From: an uncultured Micrococcales bacterium
Lineage (GTDB): Bacteria > Actinomycetota > Actinomycetes > Actinomycetales > Microbacteriaceae
Assembly (NCBI GenBank): GCA_913062665.1
Contig: CAJXVY010000042.1
Span: forward strand, 1 to 5,195
Direction: 5' to 3'
Length of the DNA: 5,195 bases
In this document: in pieces, positions 1 to 5,123 of the stretch
How the letters are laid out: every line of letters starts with the position of its first letter
Position numbering within the stretch: position 1 is the stretch's first letter
Position numbers and translations under genes: made by a program
Notes under the pieces: generated by a model
Told to the model about the DNA's origin: nothing
The model's database searches: none
The model's input: only the letters and a program-made list of their open reading frames with translations

Positions 1-687
1 CTTTTCAGACTTTTTTTCAAGACTGTCCCAAGGGGCCTAGAGAATCTTCCGAAAAAGGGTTCCTATATTTTGGTTAGCAACCACACAAGCTACGCTGATC
101 CACTGGCTATGGCATATTTCATATTCGTTCAGTTGGGTCGAGCCCCTCATTTTCTTGCGAAGGAAAGTCTTTTTAGGATTCCGCTATTCGGAAGAATTCT
201 TCCCTATGTTGGGCAGGTTCCCATATACAGGCAGGGAAGATCGAACCAGGATTCGCTTGCAGCAGCCAAGGCCTACCTTGAGGCTGGTCACACAATAATC
301 ATGTTCCCCGAAGGAACTCTCACCAGAGATCCTGACCTCTGGCCAATGCGTGGTAGAACAGGCGCCATTAGATTGGCTATTGAAAGCGGCGTTCCGGTTT
401 ATCCTGTTGCACATCACGGAGTTGAAAAAGTGCTCCCGAGGTACAGTAAGAAATTTAGGCCCTCGCCTTTCAAGAAAGTTTTGATTCAAGTTGGGCAGCA
501 GATTGATTTGTCCAAATACAAGCCAACTGACGGCCCCGAGAAAATGTCAGAGGCCACCGAAAAGGTTATGCAGGCAATCACAGATGAACTAACAAAGATT
601 CGCCCGGGAACTCCTCCCGTGAAGAGGTGGGACCCGAAGGAAAGCGGTCAAGCGGCTTACGGTAACTACCGGAAGAAGCAAAAATGA
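1..687 (+). CDS. plsC: 1-acyl-sn-glycerol-3-phosphate acyltransferase, 5'-truncated by the window edge
   Basis: Probably transfers an acyl group to lysophosphatidic acid to give phosphatidic acid at the inner face of the cytoplasmic membrane. The frame is open from base 1, so the start lies upstream; 228 residues are visible and probably a few tens at most are missing. Seen: the acyltransferase NHTSYAD block (HX4D motif, visible residues 27-33), a middle VPIYRQGR segment, the FPEGT block (residues 102-106) and a late VPVYPVAHHG segment, all in family order. The tail contains PPVKRWDPKESG, which resembles the C-terminal extension of actinobacterial PlsC proteins. A TTG at position 70 is not the start, because it sits only three residues before the conserved NHTSYAD block and the reading frame with family-like sequence (GLENLPKKGSYILVSN) continues upstream. 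Its stop overlaps the gpsA start in ATGA. The family is secure; acyl-acceptor specificity is inferred from the family and the gpsA neighbour. Confidence 0.93.
   Translation, partial: LFRLFFKTVPRGLENLPKKGSYILVSNHTSYADPLAMAYFIFVQLGRAPHFLAKESLFRIPLFGRILPYVGQVPIYRQGRSNQDSLAAAKAYLEAGHTIIMFPEGTLTRDPDLWPMRGRTGAIRLAIESGVPVYPVAHHGVEKVLPRYSKKFRPSPFKKVLIQVGQQIDLSKYKPTDGPEKMSEATEKVMQAITDELTKIRPGTPPVKRWDPKESGQAAYGNYRKKQK
671..675 (+). promoter_or_regulatory. Shine-Dalgarno site of gpsA
   Basis: GGAAG, continuing as GGAAGAAG, lies 8 nt before the gpsA ATG and is embedded in the last codons of plsC. It supports the ATG at 684 and shows that operon-internal genes in this genome use Shine-Dalgarno initiation, unlike the operon-head genes in the same window. 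Confidence 0.7.
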
Positions 688-1679
688 AACTTGCAGTGAT
701 CGGAGCTGGTAGCTGGGGTACCACCTACGCAAAAATTCTTGCCGACAGCGGCAATGAGGTTACTCTTTACTCTCGACGAGCTGACTTAGCCGATGAAATC
801 AATACTCACAAAAGAAATTCGGACTATCTTCCAGGAATCACTCTTCCGCCATCCATTACAGCAACCAACGATCTCGCTGTAGCGGTTACAGATGCCGAGC
901 AGGTTTATTTAGCGATACCCTCTTCGACCCTAAGAGAGTTTTTGGAAGAAAATAATGACTTATTTGGATCCACACTGGTTGTAAGCCTGATGAAGGGCCT
1001 GGAGCCCAACTCTCAGCAGCGGATGAGCCAACTGATAACCGAATCGACTGGCATAGATCAATCAAAGGTGGTCGTTGTAAGTGGGCCCAACCTGGCTTTG
1101 GAGATTGCTCAACAGCAACCAGCTGCAAGTGTTGCCGCCTGCTCCAATCTCGATAACGCAATGGCTGTTGCCAAAGCGTCATCAAATGATTACTTCACTG
1201 TTTTTGCAAATGAAGATGTAATCGGCACCGAGCTTGGTGGAGTTTTGAAAAACCTTATTGCTCTGGCTTTGGGAATCGTAAGCGGTGTCGGCCATGGTCA
1301 GAACACCAAGGCCAGCATCCTGACCAGGGGGCTCAGTGAGATAACCCGTTTTGCAGTGGAGCTTGGGGCACAGCGTCGAACCATGTACGGGTTGGCAGGA
1401 TTAGGTGATTTGGTTGCAACTGGAGAATCTAATCTCTCTCGAAACCACAGAGCCGGCGAGATGCTGGGAAAGGGGTATTCAAAGCGAGAGGTCATGAAGC
1501 TTATGAAGCAGACCGCCGAAGGATTATCTTCGGTTGAGCCAGTTTTGGCACTGGCTCAGGAAAAAGGTTTGAGTCTTCCGATCATCGAGCAACTCAGTCA
1601 AGTCATTGATGGAAAAATGCAGGTAGCGGATTTTGGAAATAAATTAACCCATGAGACCGAAGAGGCGGAAATCGAATGA
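684..1679 (+). CDS. gpsA: NAD(P)H-dependent glycerol-3-phosphate dehydrogenase
   Basis: Reduces dihydroxyacetone phosphate to sn-glycerol-3-phosphate in the cytosol, supplying the phospholipid backbone; this fits directly with plsC just upstream. The 331 residues are normal for the family. Seen: N-terminal Rossmann fold with GAGSWGTT at residues 7-14; LYSRR (28-32) after the second strand; SLMKGLE (101-107) with the conserved Lys-104; SGPNLALEIA (133-142); VLKNLIALALGI (187-198) with the likely catalytic Lys-189; NTKASILTRGLSE (207-219); GLAGLGDLVAT (236-246) with Asp-242; and SRNHRAG (252-258). The residue after GDLVAT is Gly, where many homologues have Cys; no functional change is implied. 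The ATG overlaps the plsC stop (ATGA), and the gene's own stop overlaps the ddl start the same way, so translational coupling in one operon is likely. The acidic C-terminal tail (ETEEAEIE) is encoded by the bases that form the ddl ribosome binding site. Confidence 0.97.
   Translation: MKLAVIGAGSWGTTYAKILADSGNEVTLYSRRADLADEINTHKRNSDYLPGITLPPSITATNDLAVAVTDAEQVYLAIPSSTLREFLEENNDLFGSTLVVSLMKGLEPNSQQRMSQLITESTGIDQSKVVVVSGPNLALEIAQQQPAASVAACSNLDNAMAVAKASSNDYFTVFANEDVIGTELGGVLKNLIALALGIVSGVGHGQNTKASILTRGLSEITRFAVELGAQRRTMYGLAGLGDLVATGESNLSRNHRAGEMLGKGYSKREVMKLMKQTAEGLSSVEPVLALAQEKGLSLPIIEQLSQVIDGKMQVADFGNKLTHETEEAEIE
1661..1669 (+). promoter_or_regulatory. Shine-Dalgarno site of ddl
   Basis: AGAGGCGGA precedes the ddl ATG: AGAGG lies 10 nt away and GCGGA 6 nt away, within the last gpsA codons. 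It supports ATG 1676 as the start together with the ATGA stop-start overlap. Confidence 0.65.
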
Positions 1680-2725
1680 GAGTGCTAGTTATTTGCGGGG
1701 GAGAGTCCTCCGAACACAGCGTCTCTCTGGTTACCACTAAGGCTGTCTTAGAGTCAATCGATGCCGAGCACGAGGTAATACTTGTTGGTATAACGCCCGA
1801 AGGTAAACACATTCTTCTGCCAGAGGTTGGAGAGTGGAGACTAAGTGACTCACCGGTGCTTGAAGACAATGATTTGGAAATTCTCTGGCCATTCGGCGGG
1901 GGAGAGCTTGCCTATTTTGAATACAGGGAGCTGATTCCGATTGGAGAGATTGATGTCTGTCTGCCGTTGTTGCATGGTGACAATGGGGAGGATGGATCAA
2001 TTCAGGGATTGCTTCAGCTTTGTCATATTCCCTATGTCGGTAATGGGGTAGCCGCCTCCGCGGTGGCCATGGACAAGCAGCTGACAAAAAAACTTGCCAG
2101 AGAGGCTGGCATTCCAGTTTGTGATGAGCAGGTGATAAACCACGATCAGTTTTTAGATAATCCCGAGCAAACTCTTCAAAACTTGGACAAGGTCGTTGAG
2201 TATCCGGTGGTTGTAAAACCTGCCAAAAGTGGTTCCAGCGTGGGTGTGAGTGTCTCGGAAAATTCTAATCAGCTGCTTGATTCGTTAAGACTTGCATTCG
2301 AGCAAGATAGTCGCGTGCTGATTGAGCCAAGGCTGATTGGTCGAGAGATTGAACTAGCGGTATTGGAGGATATCGGGGGTGAATTACTTACCTCAGTTGC
2401 GGGGGAGATAACCGTTGGCGGGGGAGGTATCTATGACTATCAAGCAAAGTATCTATCGGACACCGCAAGGCTTACTGTTCCAGCAGAGCTCACAGATATT
2501 GAATTGAAAGAGGCCCAAGAGCTCGCAAGATCCGCTTTTTTGGCGCTGGGGTGTAGCGGTTTGGCAAGAGTTGATTTTTTCTACACCGACTCTGGTTGGC
2601 TTCTCAGCGAGGTAAACACAATGCCCGGTTTTACTCCGATTTCGATGTACCCGAAGCTATTCAAAGAGTCAGGAATTGACTATCCAGAGCTAATCGCCAA
2701 ACTGATTGAGCGAGCTATTCGATAA
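1676..2725 (+). CDS. ddl: D-alanine--D-alanine ligase
   Basis: ATP-grasp ligase that joins two D-alanines for the peptidoglycan stem peptide; cytosolic. The 349 residues cover the full family length. Seen: GGESSEHSVS (8-17), with Glu-13 at the position of the conserved N-terminal active-site Glu; LHGDNGEDGSIQG (99-111); YVGNGVAASAVAMDK (120-134), where the N-terminal domain passes to ATP-grasp; VVVKPAKSGSSVGVS (178-192) with the nucleotide-binding Lys-181; the omega-loop YDYQAKY (253-259), of the tyrosine type expected for D-Ala-D-Ala rather than D-Ala-D-Lac ligases; ARVDFF (297-302) with metal-binding Asp-300; and EVNTMPGFTPISMYPKL (312-328) with Glu-312 and Asn-314. The bases DN at 102-103 replace the Pro-aromatic pair common in this loop (HG-P-F/W/Y-GEDG). 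This is the last gene of the plsC-gpsA-ddl operon; its 3' end overlaps the convergent DUF3515 gene by 11 bp. Confidence 0.97.
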   Translation: MRVLVICGGESSEHSVSLVTTKAVLESIDAEHEVILVGITPEGKHILLPEVGEWRLSDSPVLEDNDLEILWPFGGGELAYFEYRELIPIGEIDVCLPLLHGDNGEDGSIQGLLQLCHIPYVGNGVAASAVAMDKQLTKKLAREAGIPVCDEQVINHDQFLDNPEQTLQNLDKVVEYPVVVKPAKSGSSVGVSVSENSNQLLDSLRLAFEQDSRVLIEPRLIGREIELAVLEDIGGELLTSVAGEITVGGGGIYDYQAKYLSDTARLTVPAELTDIELKEAQELARSAFLALGCSGLARVDFFYTDSGWLLSEVNTMPGFTPISMYPKLFKESGIDYPELIAKLIERAIR

Positions 2726-3152
2726 CGGTGCAGAATTTTTCTGCAGGGACAGCTGATACTGCAGGTGACAGCTCCTCCAGCGTGGTTATGCCGCTTGCCC
2801 GCTCTGAATCAACAATGATTTCAGTCGCTGGTGATCGACCAAAGGTTATGAATCGAAAACTTGGGGCTTGTGAGTCATCTATCAACCAATCAACCTCACC
2901 AGCAGTCACACAGGGCAAAGTCGAAGCTTGAACCGGCTCAAGACCGCAACGGTAAATGATTGCGGTCGGGTCACCCCAGGCAGCAGTCGCCTGGGCGTTT
3001 GTGTATTTCCGATCATGTGGTCCTATAACATCCGGCACTCGCACGGATATCTCGGCACAGGAAGGATCGTTAGCATTCTCTGCCGCTTCCAGCGAGACCA
3101 GCGGTGTGCATGCTGTGAGCATAAGAATTGGCAACAGAAGCAAAAATTTCAT
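2715..3152 (-). CDS. DUF3515 family lipoprotein
   Basis: Function unknown; I recognise the family only. The 145 residues begin with a short lipoprotein signal peptide: MKF, then a hydrophobic run to residue 12, then the lipobox LTAC with Cys-15 as the expected lipidated residue, so it should sit on the outer face of the membrane. The mature domain shows features typical of DUF3515: TAAWGDP (56-62), YRCGLEP (67-73), GEVDWL (85-90) and FITFGRSP (101-108). Four further cysteines (32, 69, 81, 141) could form two disulfides outside the cell. The gene lies opposite to its neighbours between ddl and thiL, an arrangement also known in M. tuberculosis (Rv2980 beside ddlA). Its stop lies inside ddl, and its ATG is 24 bp from the divergent thiL start. 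No Shine-Dalgarno sequence precedes the ATG, but a TAACCT box 7 nt upstream suggests a leaderless mRNA. Confidence 0.88.
   Translation of the reverse strand: MKFLLLLPILMLTACTPLVSLEAAENANDPSCAEISVRVPDVIGPHDRKYTNAQATAAWGDPTAIIYRCGLEPVQASTLPCVTAGEVDWLIDDSQAPSFRFITFGRSPATEIIVDSERASGITTLEELSPAVSAVPAEKFCTVIE
2729..2745. repeat. Short perfect inverted repeat just past the ddl stop
   Basis: TGCAGAA, three T as loop, then TTCTGCA: a perfect 7-bp stem that begins 3 nt after the ddl stop codon and lies inside the 3' end of the convergent DUF3515 gene. Neither strand shows a T-run after the stem, so it is not a canonical intrinsic terminator. It could still slow RNA polymerase or protect the ddl mRNA 3' end. 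A short hairpin like this can also arise by chance. Confidence 0.4.
2741..2773. repeat. Imperfect tandem direct repeat in the DUF3515 3' end
   Basis: CTGCAGGGACAGCT (2741-2754) recurs as CTGCAGGTGACAGCT (2759-2773), differing by one inserted T, with an 18-bp period. On the - strand it encodes the alanine/proline-rich stretch around residues 129-137 of the lipoprotein. The one-base insertion means the two copies are read in partly different frames, and together they keep the gene open. It looks like a small local duplication. Confidence 0.5.
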
Positions 3153-3159
3153 CTGAAAC

Positions 3160-3169
3160 AGGTTACCTT
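3160..3169. promoter_or_regulatory. Overlapping divergent -10 elements for DUF3515 and thiL (bidirectional leaderless promoter)
   Basis: The 10 bp AGGTTACCTT read as TACCTT (3164-3169) on the + strand, 7 nt before the thiL GTG, and as TAACCT (3165-3160) on the - strand, 7 nt before the DUF3515 ATG. Both match the actinobacterial housekeeping -10 pattern TANNNT and share the central TA. At this spacing the predicted transcription start is the first base of each start codon, so both mRNAs would be leaderless; neither gene has a well-spaced Shine-Dalgarno sequence. A weak -35 candidate (TTGTTG, 3186-3181) serves the - strand with a short 15-bp spacer; none is seen for the + strand. The site lies in an imperfect inverted repeat at 3156-3174 (AAACAGG and CCTTTGTTT arms), which alternatively could be an operator. 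Confidence 0.6.
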
Positions 3170-3176
3170 TGTTTCC

Positions 3177-4145
3177 GTGCCAACAATCTTCGAATTAGGT
3201 GAAAAAGAGTCGCTCAAGAGAGCTCTCGCGCCGCTGAAAGCATCAGAGTTTGCAATCATTGGTAGCGGTGATGACGCGGCGCTTATGAAAGCACCCGGTG
3301 GTAACTATCTCGTAAGCACCGACACAATGATAGAAAATCACGATTTTCGTTTAGATTTTTCTTCAGCTTTCGAGCTTGGCTGGAAGGCAATAGCAACCAA
3401 TTATGCGGACATTGCCGCCATGGGAGGAATCCCGACTGGGGCTGTCGTTGCACTAAGTGTCCGGGCGGAAACTGAAATTGAGTGGCTAACTGAATTTGTC
3501 AGAGGGCTCCAACTGGCTTCTGAGACCCTTGCTTCTGGTTCTGGAATTGTAGGAGGAGATTTGGCAACTTCTGAGCAGGGCTTTATTTCAGTAACAGCTT
3601 TTGGTGATCTGGATGGGCTGAGGCCAGTCGTTAGATCGAATGCTCAACCTGGAGATGGATTGTTTGTGGGCGGAACCTTGGGCAAGGCTGCCGCAGGGTT
3701 AGCACTGTTGCAACACCCCGACCCGCAATATGCCCGAAGTTATGACGAGCTGGTGAACATTCAACGAAGTCCAATCCCCCCGATAGAACTTGGAAAACTT
3801 GCAAACGAGCAGGGTGCAACTTCAATGATGGATATAAGCGATGGTCTTTCTACCGATGCCAAGCGTTTGGCTGAGGCGAGTGAAGTGAAAATCAACATTG
3901 AATCCTCGAGTCTCTTGGGTTTTCAGGCAGTCTTGGAACAGGCTGCACTCAGTATCGAAGCTTCAACGCTCCCTTGGGTTTTGCATGGAGGCGAAGACCA
4001 CTCATTGCTTGCAACCTTTCCTCCTGACGCTCAGGTTCCGAAAGGCTTCAAGCGGATAGGGAGTGTTTTGCAGGGGGATGCAGAGCTGACCCTGGACGAA
4101 CAATTGATTCAACCGCAAGGCTGGGATTCAGTTACCGGCGATTAA
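3177..4145 (+). CDS. thiL: Thiamine-monophosphate kinase
   Basis: Phosphorylates thiamine monophosphate with ATP to thiamine diphosphate, the last step of cofactor synthesis; cytosolic. Starting at GTG 3177 gives 322 residues, a normal family length. Seen: ELGEKESL near the N-terminus (6-13); IGSGDDAAL (28-36); [11 protein letters not shown] (47-57); [10 protein letters not shown] (75-84), the Asp-containing metal/ATP site; GGDLA (126-130); [14 protein letters not shown] (218-231); and [13 protein letters not shown] (269-281), with His where many homologues have Tyr, as is common in actinobacteria. The frame remains open upstream to 2928, but that part is only the antisense of the DUF3515 gene and has no ThiL-like sequence. 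GTG 3177 is preceded by TACCTT at a 7-nt distance, supporting leaderless translation from it. The stop overlaps that of convergent dapD within TTAA. The function is secure; the start is likely. Confidence 0.94.
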   Translation: MPTIFELGEKESLKRALAPLKASEFAIIGSGDDAALMKAPGGNYLVSTDTMIENHDFRLDFSSAFELGWKAIATNYADIAAMGGIPTGAVVALSVRAETEIEWLTEFVRGLQLASETLASGSGIVGGDLATSEQGFISVTAFGDLDGLRPVVRSNAQPGDGLFVGGTLGKAAAGLALLQHPDPQYARSYDELVNIQRSPIPPIELGKLANEQGATSMMDISDGLSTDAKRLAEASEVKINIESSSLLGFQAVLEQAALSIEASTLPWVLHGGEDHSLLATFPPDAQVPKGFKRIGSVLQGDAELTLDEQLIQPQGWDSVTGD

Positions 4146-4175
4146 TGCAGCAGGCTATTTAGGGTGATCCCAGCC
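4119..4175. repeat. Inverted repeat spanning the overlapping stops of thiL and dapD
   Basis: GGCTGGGAT (4119-4127) pairs perfectly with ATCCCAGCC (4167-4175). Allowing one bulged T, the stem extends by CA/TG to 11 bp, with a loop of about 34 nt that contains both stop codons. Each gene therefore carries GGCTGGGAT on its own sense strand shortly before its stop. No T-run follows on either strand, so this is not a canonical intrinsic terminator. It may be a bidirectional 3' structure; chance is possible but a 9-bp perfect match at this spot is not very likely. Confidence 0.4.
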
Positions 4176-5098
4176 CCTTCACGAGGAAGAGCCTCCACCG
4201 CTCCCGTTAGCGAATTTCTTCGAAAGAGCAAATTGTTTTTTCCACTGAGCTCGCTTGCTTTGACTTCTTGCTGACCATCGCCTGCGATGAGTGCCAGCTT
4301 GGTCCCAGCCGTCAAATAAAGTCCCGCCTCTAAAACGCAGTCATCACCCAGAGATATGCCAAGGCCGCTGTTCGCTCCCAGCAGGCTTCTTTTGCCAACG
4401 GAAATTTTGTGTTTTCCTCCACCACTGAGTGTTCCCATGATCGAAGCTCCACCTCCAATGTCGCTTCCATCGTCAACCACGACACCCTGTGAGATTCTGC
4501 CCTCGACCATTGAGGTGCCAAGCGTTCCGGCGTTGAAATTTACAAACCCCTCATGCATCACGACCGTGCCTGGAGCCAGGTGGGCTCCGAGACGAATCCT
4601 GGATCCATCCCCAATTCGAACCTTTTCAGGTGAAACGTAGTCCACCATCCTTGGGAATTTATCGATATTCACAACAAAAATGCCGGCTTTTCTAAATGCC
4701 GCAATTTTTTTTGAATAGACATTCTGATTCACCGGGCCCTTGTTGGTAAAAACAACATTTGGCAGATTGGCGAATAGACCCTCGAGATTAATTGAGTTCG
4801 GAGTTACAAGGCAATGGGAGAGCAGGTGCAGACGCAAATAAGCATCGGAGACGCTTGTAACAGCGAGAGTTAGATCAATTTCTGTCCGAATTGGCTTGGT
4901 CTCAACTTCCCGCAGGCTGTCTTTTTCTGCCATTCCCTCAATTGATGCCGGGGCAAACCACTGCGTGTCGTCCTCTGGCGCTTTGCCAAGCTTTGGTTCG
5001 GGATACCAGGTGTCAAGTATCTCGCCGTTGGAGTCAAAAGTCGCCAGTCCGTGGCCCCAGGCCATCGAATCAATGTATTTCTCAGTCATAACTGCCAT
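4142..5098 (-). CDS. dapD: 2,3,4,5-tetrahydropyridine-2,6-dicarboxylate N-succinyltransferase, actinobacterial type
   Basis: Transfers succinyl from succinyl-CoA to tetrahydrodipicolinate in the diaminopimelate/lysine pathway; cytosolic, family members are trimers. The 318 residues from ATG 5098 match the length of actinobacterial DapD. Seen: N-terminal [21 protein letters not shown] (13-33) typical of this subgroup; [12 protein letters not shown] (84-95); then a left-handed beta-helix of hexapeptide-like repeats from about 158 to 265. Within this, MVEGRIS (197-203) holds Glu-199, the likely catalytic acid; [14 protein letters not shown] (215-228) and [14 protein letters not shown] (241-254) form the acyl-CoA side. 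Two ATGs compete: 5098 and 5089 (three codons later). I prefer 5098 because a TAGCCT box ends 8 nt before it; neither has a Shine-Dalgarno sequence. The frame runs open to 5179, but that would cover the start of dapE and is rejected. It is convergent with thiL (4-bp overlap) and divergent from dapE, its partner in the pathway. Confidence 0.94.
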   Translation of the reverse strand: MAVMTEKYIDSMAWGHGLATFDSNGEILDTWYPEPKLGKAPEDDTQWFAPASIEGMAEKDSLREVETKPIRTEIDLTLAVTSVSDAYLRLHLLSHCLVTPNSINLEGLFANLPNVVFTNKGPVNQNVYSKKIAAFRKAGIFVVNIDKFPRMVDYVSPEKVRIGDGSRIRLGAHLAPGTVVMHEGFVNFNAGTLGTSMVEGRISQGVVVDDGSDIGGGASIMGTLSGGGKHKISVGKRSLLGANSGLGISLGDDCVLEAGLYLTAGTKLALIAGDGQQEVKASELSGKNNLLFRRNSLTGAVEALPREGAGITLNSLLH

Positions 5099-5106
5099 AA
5101 CTTTAC

Positions 5107-5116
5107 AGGCTACGCT
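5107..5116. promoter_or_regulatory. Overlapping divergent -10 elements for dapD and dapE (bidirectional leaderless promoter)
   Basis: AGGCTACGCT reads as TACGCT (5111-5116) on the + strand, exactly 7 nt before the dapE ATG, and as TAGCCT (5112-5107) on the - strand, 8 nt before the dapD ATG at 5098. The two TANNNT boxes share the central TA, as at the thiL/DUF3515 gap. A - strand -35 candidate (TTGAGT, 5133-5128) has a 15-bp spacer; none is obvious for the + strand. A second - strand box, TAAAGT (5105-5100), lies 10 nt before ATG 5089 and could serve that alternative start. There is no Shine-Dalgarno sequence for either gene. Confidence 0.6.
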
Positions 5117-5123
5117 TGATTTC

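Noticed and set aside
70..72. TTG as the start of plsC
   Set aside because: The frame is open to base 1 with PlsC-like residues before it, and the HX4D motif would follow too closely after such a start.
184..489. 101-codon reverse-strand open frame inside plsC
   Set aside because: It is antisense to the conserved acyltransferase blocks and has no family features or start signals.
1737..2087. 116-codon reverse-strand open frame inside ddl
   Set aside because: The composition is that of an antisense shadow, it has no recognisable motif, and ddl on the other strand is unambiguous.
3128..3133. TTGGCA as a -35 element for thiL
   Set aside because: It matches the -35 consensus well but lies 30 bp from the TACCTT box, too far for a normal promoter, and no good -10 lies 16-18 bp downstream.
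2728..3156. Two short + strand open frames antisense to DUF3515
   Set aside because: They are shadows of the lipoprotein gene, with no motif and no independent start signal.
3156..3174. Palindrome as a dedicated repressor operator
   Set aside because: The imperfect symmetry is largely explained by the two overlapping -10 boxes and T-rich flanks, and no regulator gene is nearby; kept only as an alternative.
2928..3176. In-frame upstream extension of thiL by 83 codons
   Set aside because: This part lies fully antisense to the DUF3515 gene, has no ThiL similarity, and the family's N-terminus begins at GTG 3177.
4356..4640. Proline/serine-rich 94-codon + strand open frame inside dapD
   Set aside because: The Pro/Ser-rich product is the antisense of the Gly-rich beta-helix repeats of DapD, not an independent gene.
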